A stretch of DNA of 64,000 nt from Nymphaea colorata (Eukaryota; Streptophyta; Magnoliopsida; Nymphaeales; Nymphaeaceae): the NCBI RefSeq assembly GCF_008831285.2, contig NC_045149.1, positions 12,590,629-12,654,628 on the forward strand. Direction: 5' to 3'. Under the pieces are notes generated by a model that was not told the origin of the DNA, searched no databases, and worked only from the letters and a program-made list of their open reading frames with translations. Every line of letters starts with the position of its first letter. The stretch's first letter is position 1. The translations under genes were made by a program, and so were the position numbers. Below, piece after piece: positions 1 through 10,368 of the stretch.

Positions 1-540
1 TCCAATGGCAGCAAGTTGATCACTTACACTTTTAATTTCATTCAAATATTCTAAAACAGTACGCGTCCCACGCTTGTTGTCCTGAAATTGCCTTCTTAAC
101 TGCAGAAAACGTGCTTCGGATACTTGAGAATACGTGGTGGCAAGGGTAGACCACAACTCTAGGGCTGTTAAATCATCATCAATACCTCCTAATACTTCCT
201 CTGACAAAGTAGAAGTAATATAGGCAACAAGAGACTGGTCGTGAGCCAGCCAAGCTTCATACTCAGGATTATTTTCAGTAATGGTTTCATATTCAAATCT
301 GATTTCACTCATAGCCGCAGCCCCAGCAGCTTGATCTCCCACTACGGTTTTCTTCACTTCACGGTCAATATACATAGGAGGTGCTGGAGTGGTCCCATCG
401 ATATGCCCGTAGAGTCTATGACTTTTGATAAAAGGGACTATTTGATGTTTCCAAGTCAAATAGTTACTATGATTCAGCTTTTGTGAAATAAGTTGGGAGA
501 GAAAGCTGGAAGATAGAAGAGAGGGGGTCGGCTGATCCAT
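1..540 (-). pseudogene. Ty1/copia gag, N-terminal part, cut by window edge
   Basis: Reading the minus strand from an ATG at 540 gives one open frame to the window edge (about 180 codons). It starts MDQPTPSLL and shows the usual copia gag (UBN2-type) order: a segment like NYLTWKHQIVPFIKSHRLYG near residues 25-45, then EYEAWLAHDQSLVAYI, then ALELWSTLATTYS and LQLRRQFQDNKRGTRTV. Gag forms the retrotransposon particle that packages element RNA in the cytoplasm. The frame is open throughout, so this copy looks younger than the copia element at 3993-9155. The primer site and LTR lie just upstream (748-1035) in the right order. The rest of the element is beyond the left edge, so whether it is intact cannot be judged. 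The family assignment is from motif recognition. Confidence 0.85.
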
Positions 541-747
541 AATTGATTTAGGGCAACGACAAAAATTAGGGCAAAACGATGAGAAGATTAGGGCACAACG
601 ATTAGGGCAAATCAATTAGGGCAAATCACGCAAGATTTAGGGCAGAAACTGAAAAGAGGGATGATCACGCCAGAAAAGAAAGAATTTAGGGCAGATTAGG
701 GCTAATCACATCAAACTGAAATCACTCACCGGAGGACGATGCAACCT
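541..747 (-). repeat. Leader of copia A with repeated TTAGGGC motif
   Basis: This untranslated leader lies between the primer site and gag. On the plus strand it holds about eight scattered copies of TTAGGGC in variants such as gatttagggca and attagggcaaatc, between about 547 and 694. It is probably an internal leader repeat. The likeness to the plant telomere unit TTTAGGG looks incidental, because spacing and flanks vary. Confidence 0.6.
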
Positions 748-760
748 GGCTCTGATACCA
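748..760 (-). promoter_or_regulatory. Primer-binding site of copia A (initiator Met tRNA type)
   Basis: The plus strand reads ggctctgatacca here, so the minus strand reads TGGTATCAGAGCC. This is the common plant LTR-retrotransposon site for initiator Met tRNA. It directly abuts the LTR end at 761 and fixes element orientation as minus. Confidence 0.9.
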
Positions 761-1035
761 TGTAAGAATCTTCACAAAGTACTTGTCTCTCCGTATGCAA
801 AACAGATATGTTGAGAAGAGAGGATGAAAGAAGACGATGGAGGAAAGGGAGCAGCCGGCTTAACTCAGCCCTGCGTTCCTTAATCTTTAATTAAAGAATA
901 ACCCTAATAGGGTACAACAGATTTGTACATAAAAAGATAAAAAATTACAAGAGAGCCACCGCCTAGTAACTTTAGGCGTGTGGATATAAGGAGAATGGAT
1001 CGGGTCTGAACAGACCCGATCCCCATACGCTAACA
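761..1035 (-). mobile_element. 5' LTR of copia A
   Basis: The plus strand begins TGTAAGAATC next to the primer site and ends GCTAACA, giving TGTTAGC...TTACA on the minus strand. It contains a perfect 12-bp inverted repeat with a 2-base loop at 997-1022 (GGATCGGGTCTG arm). The outer end is a choice: TGTTAGC at 1035 is the best LTR start, but a TGTGTC start at 1044 is possible. The partner LTR lies outside the window. Confidence 0.75.
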
Positions 1036-3803
1036 AAAGACACATCTCAAAACCTCCCCAGTAGGACGTGAGTGAAGCCATCTGCTCAACCTGCTGCCCC
1101 GGATCTGCCAAAACCTGAAAAAGAACAACTGACAGTATGGCAACAAGCCAGGAAAATATCAAACCCTCTCAGTTAGGGCTCAAATCAGAAAACAATTCTC
1201 AAAATCATTCATCATTATGTCGTGTCAGAGCACGACACGTACAAGCCATTCAATGGCCACAGTACACAATTCAATCACATGCTTTCATATCCTTCACATG
1301 CACATCAGTCACATATACAATCATATACATTACATTTTCATTAACTTTAGTGAATTAACAGTTCCTGTGGGTGCAACACAGGCACGTGCACACCATGGGC
1401 AGCCTACAACCGAGAGACAACCCTCGTGGTGGCCCATAACAGTATGAATCCATTTCATCCGCTGCAGCGGTGGAGCACTCATCCCTGGATGTGTGAATTC
1501 CAAGGAGAGATACTCAACCTTCCCTAGGATACCCAGGTTGGGAAGGCGGGAGCCCACGCTCCAAGCACAACACACAACAGTACCCTGGGGCCTTGCACTG
1601 CCTGCGCTCCGAACAGCGAGACCAGTGGCGAAAACGGGACGTCTCCCAAACACATAGCCACATCCCACTGGCCTCTCATCTCTTAATCATTTGTTATTAT
1701 CATTAGAATAATGCATTCACAAACTGACTGGCTAGCTCATGAGGTTGGTACACTCCACGAGTGCACTCACACCTCCAGTTGCCTCCACACGAGGTCTACA
1801 CATAACACTAACAGTCATAGCTAGCCGTCATACAATATGGGTACAATTACCCTTCAATCCATTCATTTGCATTATTGCCCACAACAATGAATATGCAACA
1901 AAACACAACATTCGTATCAATTATCACATCAATCATATCTTTGAAAAACTTAGCCAAACCATAGAGAGTAGTCTCGATCTGCGATTGATTCGTAGTTGTC
2001 CTATGCAGTTATCATTCTATGATGCTTTCTAATACATAATTGGGGTCGAGGAGACACTCGACTCGATATCCCGCCTCATCTGTCCTAAACAGATATCAAT
2101 TCTAGCATGCACATGCAAATGCGTAACCTTTTCAAAACAACTACTAATAACCTTTCAAAACAATTCATATCGTATATCAACGCATGAACAAACATACATA
2201 TACTCATTCACAAGACAATCAATCAAGTCACATTACAATCCTAGGATCCCATGATCCTAGGAGCACACAATCACCCATTTGCCCAAGCATGGATTTGCCT
2301 GGAATGTCGCCATACCTGTGGCGCGCTCACAAAACTCTTCAAAATTCCTCGAGCTTCGAACTCAAGGTCGACGGGACAAGCCCGGTGTACCTGCAGACAT
2401 AAACAAAAGGTAAGACTTCTACTAGATACATAAACAATTCAAACAAATAGAAAACAAAATCCTTGTGGCACGTGTCATTGCTTCAAGAGAGTGTCGACGG
2501 GTAGTGTCGACCAACAAGCTCTCCAAAAGACCTCCTCCTTACATCTCGACGTTGCCACCAACATTAAGACCCAAAGTCATCAATCCATCCACCACTAATG
2601 CCTTTCTCGCAACTTTCTTTAATCAAGGCGTCAACCCCGAAGGCACCTCCAACTTACGTACACTTTCCTTACTTAACTCCAAGATGCACCCGTTCACAAA
2701 AACGTGTGCTACAAGCTCACTAAAACAGTCCTAAATCTTCCCCACAACCACACAATCTCTACCATGCTTCCCTATTACCTTGAAAATCAACATCATGCTT
2801 AAATGGTCATTATAGGCATTAATCAACGCTTTCCAACATAATCCTAAACTTTCCTCCAAAAACAAAATCGCTAACATGCGTCTCAAAACATCAATTCTAA
2901 GCCCTAGCATGCTCAAACAATAATTATACTAGCTCTAATAGGTAATATTCAATAAGTTGAGCTTAATTAGGCCTTGCTCACCCCAATCTAAGCGTCCAAA
3001 CTGCTGCAACGCTTCTAGCAGCCACTTCACGCGTCCGGTCAAGTGCCAATGCCCAAGATTGCTTGCTGTCGCTGCTCACCACACGCCCTACATGCTGGTA
3101 AGAGAGGAAAAAGCGTCCCCAACAGCAATCCGACCCAAAAAGCCATAAATGAGTCAACAATCGTCCAAATGAAGTTCAAAACAGAATCTGTCATTAGGAG
3201 AGACCCACGGTAGTAGTGGGAAAAGCTGAAATGAAAGAGAGAAAGGGGCGCTGACAGAGAGGGGAGACAACGAGAGAGGGAGGGTTCGGATAAAAAAGGG
3301 GTAAAACGGCAGAGGAAAGGGGAAATCAAGCGGGGCAATGGAAGAGATGGTGAAGAGGAGGCGGACGGGACGAGGAGGGGGCTTTAGCAGAGAGGGAGAG
3401 GAAGAAGACGTGCAGCAGGGGGGGTGCTGTCGAAGGAGGGAGAGGCTGCGTGGGAGGGAGGAGAAGAAGCAGACAGAGAGGGCGAGAGAGAGAGCTTACC
3501 ACGCTGCCGCCGTTGCCACCGCCGCCGTTGTCGTCACCGTCGCCGCTGCTCCACCCACCGTCCTCGATCTTCATTGTGTTGGTCGTAGCAGGCAAAGAGG
3601 GGAAACGACGGAGAAAAGGGGAAACGAGGAAGGGGAGACGAGCTGCAGCGTCGGGGCCCTTTATGCGAGTGGGGCTCGGGTCCGGGTCTGGACCCTGACC
3701 CGACCCGCTCTGCCAAAATAACGAGCGTTACATCAGAGCCTGGTTCAACACTCGGACCTGGGGTCCCACACGCACGAACGCGTGTGCCTTAAGGGGGGTG
3801 GAT
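1036..3803. mobile_element. Non-coding LTR-element-like stretch (LARD-like candidate)
   Basis: This 2.8-kb stretch has no coding region I can support. Part 1200-3100 is mixed, moderately AT-rich DNA. Part 3200-3500 is very GA-rich. Part 3500-3570 is rich in GCC/GTC trinucleotides. Part 3640-3720 is a GC-rich patch with GGGTCCGGGTCTGGACCC. It ends in a purine tract (3790-3803) directly before an LTR-like TGTAACACCCC start. That end suggests the 3' part of a large non-autonomous LTR element on the plus strand. I could not find its 5' LTR, so the left boundary is unknown. Confidence 0.4.
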
Positions 3804-3994
3804 TGTAACACCCCATAAGTTTAGTCCTGTATCGAAGATTGTGAGAGATCTTCAATGACTTATAAAAGGAGGTCATTAATGAGATCATTATCTTGGTTCC
3901 TAGCTTTTTTAGGATTGGAACCAAAACTGCTAGGGGGCGGGTTGGGATCCATCGAACCAGGGGCCCGAGCCCGGGAGTGGGTCGGGTTGTTATA
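3804..3994 (+). mobile_element. Short LTR-like sequence, 3' LTR candidate
   Basis: It begins TGTAACACCCC after the polypurine tract AAGGGGGGTGGAT and ends gggttgttata where copia reverse-transcriptase homology starts. TGTAACACCCC is a very common plant gypsy LTR start. The expected terminal CA is TA here, so the end is altered or truncated. No second copy was found, so LTR identity is inferred. Confidence 0.5.
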
Positions 3995-4665
3995 GTAAAC
4001 CTTTTAATCTAGTTATCTCATCTTCGTCATCACCTGTAACAATCATTTCATCAACATAGACTAATAGAAGAGTAACCTTACCTTCCTTCCTTTTTACAAA
4101 CAGAATGTGATCTCCATTTCCTTGATTGTAGCCGTGTTGTCTCATCACTAGTCTAAGACGTTCAAACCATACTTGGGGAGACTGCTTGAGCCCATATAAA
4201 GCTTTCTTTGGTAGCATTTTCCTGGTTTCTCATATCCTAGGGGCATACACATATACACTTCTTTTTCAAGATTTCCGTTGAAAAATGCATTTCTAACGTC
4301 AAGTTGGTACATCTTCCACTCCTTCAACACTGCTACAGAAATGATAACTCTAACAGTCTTCATCTTTGCAACTGGAGCAAAAGTCTCAAAGTAGTCAGTC
4401 CCATATTTCTGACTAAACCCCTTGGCAACTAGGCGAGCTTTTTACCTCTCAACATTCCTATCTGTTTGTACTTAATGGTGTAGACCCACTTGGATCCAAC
4501 CAGATGAGCCACTTCAAGGATCTCTACCACTTCCCATGCCCGGTTTTTGCTCAAGGCTTCTATCTCTTCTTGCATAGCATGAGTCCACTTGGGATCACTC
4601 TGAGCTTCTTTTGGGAATCACAACCAAAGAAAGAGATGATACAAAACATTTATAATTCGTGCTCA
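3993..4665 (-). pseudogene. Copia B reverse transcriptase, partial
   Basis: Minus-strand copia RT fragments in order: KWVYTIKYK, GTDYFETFAPVAKM, MYQLDVRNAFFNGNLEKEVYM, KALYGLKQSPQVWFERL and LLLVYVDEMIVTGDDEDEI. RT copies element RNA to DNA. The catalytic pair of the YVDD box reads YVDE, so the second aspartate is lost. The frame shifts near 4210, and homology stops at 3993 just after the palm. The end of RT, RNase H and the 3' LTR are therefore missing. The upstream side is cut by the hAT-type element at 4674-5431. The lineage is copia; Tork-like is a guess. Confidence 0.85.
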
Positions 4666-5439
4666 GTTTTGAACAATGTTGTAAAAAGCGTATCGTAAGG
4701 TGTATCGGTCGGGCTTTAAGATACGCCGTATCGTAACGTATCGTAACCGTATCGTAAATTTTTTAAAAATAATAATAATAAATCAGAAAAAATTTAAAAA
4801 AAAATCAAAAAATTCATAAAAAATCAGAAAAAATTAAAAATAATAAATTCTTCATAGAAAACATGGTTTAGTCTTTTAGATAATGATAGACTTATTATTT
4901 TGCTAAATGCTATAAACTTACACGTTCACGGTTCATCATTCATACTTCATAGACATCAAAATTCATAACAATATCATTCTTTTTCATCTTTATCTTCATG
5001 GTTTAAAAAAAAAACCATTTCCTCTCAATGGGAATCAGCCACCCATGCACAAATCCATGGTTTAATAGATGATTTCATGGTGACAATCGATGATTTCACA
5101 ATGGAAATCGATGATTTCACAATGGAAATCAATGATTTTCCTCTAAAACGGTACAATCTATAGATTAGAAATGAGGAAGGGGTGGGTTTTTATAAAAAAA
5201 AACTCGAAAAAATGAGTTTCAAGTCTCCTTTTAGAAATCAGCCCGTATCGTACGATACGGGCCGTATCGCACCGTATCGTACGATACGGGGGCCCGTATC
5301 GCACGTATCGTACGATACAGGTACGATACACCCCCATTTGCGATACAGGGGGTGTATCGTATCGTATTTTGCAAACGATACGATACGTATCGTACGATAC
5401 GGCCCCGTATCGTACGATACGTACAACACTGGTTTTGAA
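4666..5439. mobile_element. Non-autonomous hAT-type element with GTATCG palindromes
   Basis: A 758-bp insertion (4674-5431) lies inside copia B, flanked by an 8-bp direct repeat GTTTTGAA at 4666-4673 and 5432-5439. The ends are inverted: CAATGTTGTA on the left and CAGTGTTGTA as the reverse complement of the right end. An 8-bp duplication with CA(A/G)TG ends is typical of hAT elements. The left end has about four GTATCG motifs. The right 190 bp is packed with them, including five copies of the 14-bp palindrome GTATCGTACGATAC between 5245 and 5420. The middle is AT-rich with no transposase, so it needs a helper. The clustered motifs probably bind transposase (inference). Confidence 0.85.
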
Positions 5440-5791
5440 TATGACACAAAGTTTCCAATAGGGAGTTGAGTACATGACCTCACACTCTTTCTCGGGCAAT
5501 GGGAAGCTCTTCGTTTTCAGTTTCTATCTGAATGTCTTCCTTAACAAGTTCCTTCTGAGCACGACTTGGGTCATCCAGGGAAGAAGTGGCATTAGGATTA
5601 GGAGTAGAATTCTCACCATCAGTCACCTTATCTATACGAACTCTTCGCCTAGAGTACACCTGCCCAAACAAGCGATTACATTCCTCTTCCGTCCCAATGG
5701 AACACCCTTCATTCCTCTCATGTTCAAGTACCTCAACAATCTGTGGACACTCTTTCCGCTTGTACTCCAAGAAATCTGTAAATTGAATTTC
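5440..5791 (-). pseudogene. Copia B integrase-RT linker region
   Basis: Minus-strand coding remnant between integrase and RT. One frame reads ECPQIVEVLEHERNEGCSIG followed by an acidic, low-complexity segment with RRRVRIDKVTDGENSTPNP. Copia polyproteins have this poorly conserved spacer here. The frame differs from the integrase frame, so a frameshift lies near 5780. The hAT-type element interrupts it on the low-coordinate side. Confidence 0.6.
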
Positions 5792-7056
5792 CTAACTCGG
5801 AGAATACTCTTCTCCTGACACAGACTTCTCTCCCTGAAGAGGATTCTCACCAAAATAAGAGACATGTTCCAAGAATGTGACATTCTTGGTAACGTAAACA
5901 CAACCAGTGGTAGGATCAAGACATTTATACCCCTTTTGAGTAGGAGGATACCCAACAAATATTCCCCTAATTGACCTTGGATCAAGTTTTTTAACATTAC
6001 GGTTGTGATCATGAATAAAGCAAACACATCCAAAAACATGAGGAGAGAGGTGAAAGGGTTGACGATTCTTTGGAAGCATAGAGTGGGGGGTCCGCCCATT
6101 TAGCACACGATTAGGCATACGATTAATCAAGTATGCACTAGTGAGAACATCATCTCCCCAATAATGTTTTGGAAGATTCCTTTGAAACAAGAGGGTCGTG
6201 GTGACATTAAGCAACTGACGATTTTTCCTCTCAGCGACCCCATTTTGAGGAGGGGTATAGCTGCAAGATGTCTCATGAACAATCCCCTTTTTTCGAAGGA
6301 AATCCTCAACAACTTGACACACATACTCATGAGCATTATCAGACCGAAAGGCTTTAACAAAACTATTGGTTCTCCACAAGAAAAATGAAGGTCTCTATGA
6401 CATGAGGCACTTCGCTATGATCTTTTAACAGGTAAACAAAGGTATTCCTTGAGTAATCATCTATAGAGGTTATAAAATACTGAAAACTACAACGGATATG
6501 AATTCTCGAAGGCCCCCACACATCAGAATGGGTCAAGGAAAAAACTTCATTAGCACGACTGTTGGAAACAATGTATGAAGCCCTAACATGTTTAGCAAAC
6601 TGATATACATCACAAGATATCATAGATATGTCCAAATTAGAACATAACTCTAGAAATAACTGTTTCAAAACTCCCAAAGGGAGATGTCCAACGCGTTCTT
6701 GCCAATACAAAATAACTGAAGACAATCTTCTCTCTTCTTTTCGGTCCTGCCAACTACTGTCATGTGGCCACACGGATGGGAAGTTGATATAAGCCTTCAG
6801 ACACCAAACCAATCTCAATCCTCTTCCCTGTCACCAAGTCCTGCAAAACACAATGATTTGCAGAAAATATGAGTTCACAATTCAACTCCTTTGTAATCTT
6901 GTTGACAGATAAAAGATTCAAGGGAAGATGAGGAACATGTAAGGTACCATGCACTAAAAATTTATTTAACAAAGAAAGACTCTTTTTCTGCCACAGAGGT
7001 AAAAGAACCCTCGGCAAGAGAAACACGTTCCTTTCCAGAAGATAGTTTATACTCAT
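5792..7056 (-). pseudogene. Copia B GAG-pre-integrase and integrase core, broken
   Basis: Minus-strand segments in several frames carry the copia integrase. First come the end of protease (LLSVNKITKELNCELIF) and a GAG-pre-integrase domain with SHVCDVYQFAKH-like remnants, where the zinc-binding residues are degraded. The core follows with the three acidic sites in context: LTHSDVWGPS, FRSDNAHEYVC and GVAERKNRQLL. Then come FGCVCFIHDHNRNVKKLDPRS and GYKCLDPTTGCVYVT. Integrase inserts the element cDNA into chromosomes. The reading frame changes near 6370 and 6800, so no functional polyprotein can be made. The family is clear from motif order. Confidence 0.85.
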
Positions 7057-7186
7057 GAAAGAGCTTAGGATTGCCAGTCATGTGATGGGTGGCACCACTG
7101 TCAACCATCCATTCTCCCATACAAAAATTACCTTTTTCACTAGAGATGGCTAGAGCATGGTTAACTTTCACATCATCTGACACTTC
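6962..7186 (-). pseudogene. Copia B aspartic protease start
   Basis: The minus strand encodes GEWMVDSGATHHMTG, the copia protease active-site block (DSGA with a conserved HH/HM context), followed by LFHEYKLSSGKERVSLAEGS. The protease cuts the polyprotein. A frame break just after SFTSVAEKES separates it from the downstream segment. It lies directly between gag and pre-integrase, as expected. Confidence 0.85.
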
Positions 7187-8154
7187 GGCCTAACCAACAT
7201 CAATCTGACTTAGATAAGCACGGAGCTCACGAATCTGTTCAGTTGAGATAGAGGCTTTCCCACCACTAGAGTTGGTAGCATCAGAAATAGATTTCTTCCC
7301 ACTGGAAGGTTTCCCTCGACTATTCTTCTTTTTTGGATGGAGGTCCCAACAAAATCCACTGTATGACCAGCCTTCTTGCAGTCAGTGCACTTGCGAGGAG
7401 GTCGAGCAGCTCCTACAGGACCACGGCTAACAAGGGCAGACCCCTCATTATACGAGATGTGATCCCTCTTTTTCCTAGTAATAACAAGGCGTCGTTGCTC
7501 TTTATCCTCTACACGGGAGTAAATATCTTCAATACTAGGTAATCCGTCAGAAATAAGGATTTGACTCCGTCTACCTTCAAAGTCATCATTCAACCTTGCT
7601 AAAAATAGGAACACCCTATTCTCCCATTCTTTGGCTAAAAGACACTCCTGATCTTGGGGACAATCCCAAGTGTCATCAGAATAGTAGTCAAGTTCCTTCC
7701 ACATAGATTTCAAGGCAGCATAGAAATCTGCTACAGACTGTTCACCTTGCCGTAGAGAATAGACATCCTTCATCAATTGATACACTCGAACAACTTTCTT
7801 CTTTTGGCCATACATCTGCTTAAGTATAACCCACATATTCCTCGCAGTCCTCTTGCGAAGAATAAGGGGTTGAATCTTGGGGGACACAGAGTTGACACTC
7901 CAAGTCTTAACTTGGTTGTCCTCAAGAAACCATGTATCCTAAGCAACATTCGTCTCAGCCGGTTCAATCTTCCTTCCATTTATATAAGCAATTCTGCCTC
8001 GACCTGCGATCCCCATGGTGATAGCAACAGACCATTGAAGGTAGTTTTCTTTGGTAAGACGAATAGCGGTGACTTGAACAGGTATATTTTCAATTCTAAC
8101 ACCCCCAACCTTAGTCTGACCAGGGTTGACAGTAGAGGAGGATGATTCAGCCAT
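7187..8154 (-). pseudogene. Copia B gag with zinc knuckle, two lesions
   Basis: Starts at the ATG at 8154 (MAESSSSTVNPGQ). It continues with VTAIRLTKENYLQWSVAITM, then ARNMWVILKQMYGQKKK, LKSMWKELDYYSD and LARLNDDFEGRRSQILISD, all typical of copia gag. A stop codon near 7941 sits where the family has tryptophan before DTWFLEDNQVK, so TGG to TAG is likely. The zinc knuckle CTDCKKAGHTVDF loses its last cysteine through a one-base frameshift near 7345. Gag would package RNA, but this copy is inactive. Confidence 0.85.
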
Positions 8155-8886
8155 GATCACGAATCAACACTGCAGAGAGAGAAGAAACAGGCGAACAAGA
8201 ACAACTATGCAGGAGCTTTGGCAAGCAAGGCAGTGGCAGGCGTCCTCCAGCACGGCCCAAAGAACCAACGACAGAAGAAGACAGACGACACTAGAAACCA
8301 GCGGGCGGTGCTAGACGGCAGGACGGTAACACCAACACGGGCGGCGCTAGACGGGACGAGAGCAGCGGCAAGCTGGTGGGATTTCAGGTGCAAGGCGACA
8401 CTAGAAACCAGCGGCAGAGCTGGCGGTGATGCTGGTGGCGACAGAGACCGTCGGGCGAGCAGCTGGTCGGCGAAGCTGGGTGGCAGATGAGAAGCAGGGA
8501 GCGTCGGGCAATAGCAGCAGGTTAGGTGAGCGAGACAGAGGCTACCAAGGAGTCGGGCGACAGAGGTCGGGCAACGTCTCAGGGAACTGCAGGGGAATCA
8601 CCAACTTCACGCCGATGAAGAAGTCGAGCACCGTCGGAACTCACGACAAGACTCCAAGACACCACACAGAGCTCCACGGCAACCTTTCAACATTGGACGT
8701 TGGAGCGAACAGGCAGGCGACACTGGATGTGCTGACGTTGGGTGTTGGAGTAGCGTCAGGCGTCCAGGCAACGGCAACAAGCAACAAAAACACGAACTAT
8801 CGCCAGTGAGTGGAAACACAATGGACGCTCGGAAGCTAGAGGTCACGACACAATGCTTGATCAAAGTAAATCCCAACAGCTCGTCA
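8155..8886 (-). other. GC-rich untranslated leader of copia B
   Basis: The leader between the primer site and gag is clearly GC-richer than its neighbours. It contains a repeated block: cactagaaaccagcgg occurs near 8288 and again near 8399. I see no coding frame with family similarity. Long leaders with internal repeats are common in copia elements. Confidence 0.6.
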
Positions 8887-8898
8887 GCTCTGATACCA
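8887..8898 (-). promoter_or_regulatory. Primer-binding site of copia B
   Basis: The minus strand reads TGGTATCAGAGC, matching the initiator Met tRNA primer site used by plant LTR elements. It directly abuts the LTR that begins TGTTAAAATAG at 8899 on the plus strand. Confidence 0.9.
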
Positions 8899-9155
8899 TG
8901 TTAAAATAGTAAAACAAGAAGAACAAAGAACAAACACGGATTTAACGTGGAAAACCCCTCAACTAGAGGGAAAAACCTTGGTTCAGGAGGACTGGTGCCC
9001 ACTAGCAACCAGACACTCTCTCTTAGATTTTCATTCACACAAAAAATTAGGGTTTAGACAGGTTAAGTAGGGCCATAACATAACACACTGGATCGGGTCC
9101 AGATCCAGACCTGGATAGGTGACCCAAATACAACATATGTCAATATCTCCCAACA
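8899..9155 (-). mobile_element. 5' LTR of copia B
   Basis: A 257-bp LTR, TGTTGGGAG...TTTTAACA on the minus strand. It contains the block TTTAACGTGGAAAACCCC (plus strand), which is frequent in plant copia LTRs. The 3' LTR was not found. The element is truncated at 3993, so identity between LTRs cannot be used to date it. Confidence 0.85.
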
Positions 9156-9330
9156 AGAATCGGCCACTCACGCACAAATCTATGGTTCAATCAATGATTT
9201 CATGGTGAAAATCAATGATTCCCCTCCAAAGTGGCACAGTCTCTCTCCCATCCAACTCTATAATAGGGTTAGAAATGAAGAAGGGTCGAATTTTGAAAAA
9301 GCTTTTGTAAAAGAAGGGGTAAAATGAAGC
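9156..9330 (+). repeat. Fragment similar to the interior of the 4674-5431 hAT element
   Basis: This stretch shares a run of similar sequence with 5028-5195. Both contain a form of gaatcRgccac, cacgcacaaatc, atggttc/ta, and gatttcatggtgaaaatc, followed by tagggttagaaatgaa. It lacks the GTATCG ends. It is best read as an old relative of the same family, into which copia B may have inserted. Confidence 0.6.
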
Positions 9331-9877
9331 TAAGCTGTTGGCTAGTCCCAACAGCCAGCTCCTGTCTCTGTTTCTATGTCTCTTGTTATAAGTAAGGGAC
9401 TGATGGGCCGTGTTTTTATGTGGTTTTTTAGTTTATATTCAGCTTTTACCTGGTTTTATAGTTTTCTGTGTGAGATTTTTGGTGGACATTGTTAGTATTT
9501 TATTGACTATTTTCTTCATTATTCGCTGCTCTTCTAGCTCAGATTTACAAGTATGACTGGCAATTCTTAACAGGAAGACCTGAAAAGCGAACCTAAATAT
9601 ACATCCATGTGGCGACATAGATGCCCTCAAATTAATTTCACGCATGTGCCCACATCCTTGTGACGTAGCCCCTTGTGCATTTATTTGCATAAAAAACAAA
9701 AGGTTGAATCTTTCATTCTTCTAAAAATGGACATAAATCACATTCACATGGATGTTGACTGACAAATTGGTCGTGTCAATACATTACCGGCAGCTAAACT
9801 TCTTTAAGAACAGCAAGATTTTTTGAAGATTCTTGAAATATACAGTGTGATATTTTCTGTTCTGCATAATCCTGAAG
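9331..9877. other. AT-rich intergenic stretch
   Basis: No gene, LTR or clear repeat end is visible here. An inverted motif occurs near 9340 (gttggc...ccaac). Reading frames are short and have no recognisable motifs. Confidence 0.5.
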
Positions 9878-10053
9878 GGTCGTTTGGCAGCAAAGATACT
9901 TTGAGTGTCCCATGAATTTACCCCAAAGATTAGGGCCCATTCATGGAACAATAATTCTAGTATTTCTTGAATCTTGAATCTGCTTTAAAATCTGAGGCAG
10001 ATTCATAGAACCCTCACAAAGTGTCTCTGTCTCTACAACCAAACGACTTGAAG
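9873..10053. mobile_element. Foldback MITE, GTCGTTTGG ends
   Basis: A 171-bp element (9878-10048) with inverted ends GGTCGTTTGG and CCAAACGACT, flanked by the direct repeat TGAAG (9873-9877, 10049-10053). The interior has paired wording such as catgaattt and aggcagattcat that can fold back. It has no coding capacity. The superfamily is unclear; GGNCGTTTGG ends occur in hAT- and Harbinger-related MITEs. Confidence 0.75.
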
Positions 10054-10209
10054 GAACCGTGTTTCCTTGTTAAGTTCCCTTTTGTTTCCCCTTTTGGCAA
10101 TTTTGATTCCCGAATATGACGTTTTGATTGGGTGGGTGTTCTGTAGAACGTGTTTTTATAGTCCATCAGTTGCATTCATTGCTTCTCAAGATGCCGCACT
10201 TTTTTGCAG

Positions 10210-10368
10210 ATATTGGGCGACCTCCTGCAGGATGGTGCTGAACCACCAAACAAGAAATTTTACGAACTGAAGATTGATCTTCTCGATGATCTTGGCTGGG
10301 CCCACATTGCATCATATGAAAGGAGATGGATGTTTGTGCGGTTCCCACCATGTATGCCTTTATTTTAA
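10210..10368 (+). pseudogene. Exon-like fragment of an unrecognised plant gene
   Basis: After a good acceptor (cacttttttgcag, AG at 10208-10209) a 52-codon open frame reads ILGDLLQDGAEPPNKKFYEL, then DLLDDLGWAHIASYERRW and MFVRFPP, ending at a stop at 10366-10368. A possible donor GTATGC lies at 10352. Amino-acid composition and codon use look like real coding sequence, and no repeat family explains it. I do not recognise the protein. No start exon or neighbouring exon was found, so it may be a relict or captured exon. Confidence 0.35.

Noticed and set aside
541-700. Interstitial telomere array
   Set aside because: TTAGGGC units are interrupted and unevenly spaced; not a true TTTAGGG array.
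3338-3721. Overlapping open frames on both strands in a GA- and GCC-rich patch
   Set aside because: Low-complexity composition produces stop-free frames in several registers; the translations are runs of R, E, G and A or P and S with no domain.
5158-5499. Four overlapping frames of 75-113 codons on both strands
   Set aside because: They are translations of the GTATCG palindromes in the hAT element; repeats of YDT/VRY are by-products of the motif.
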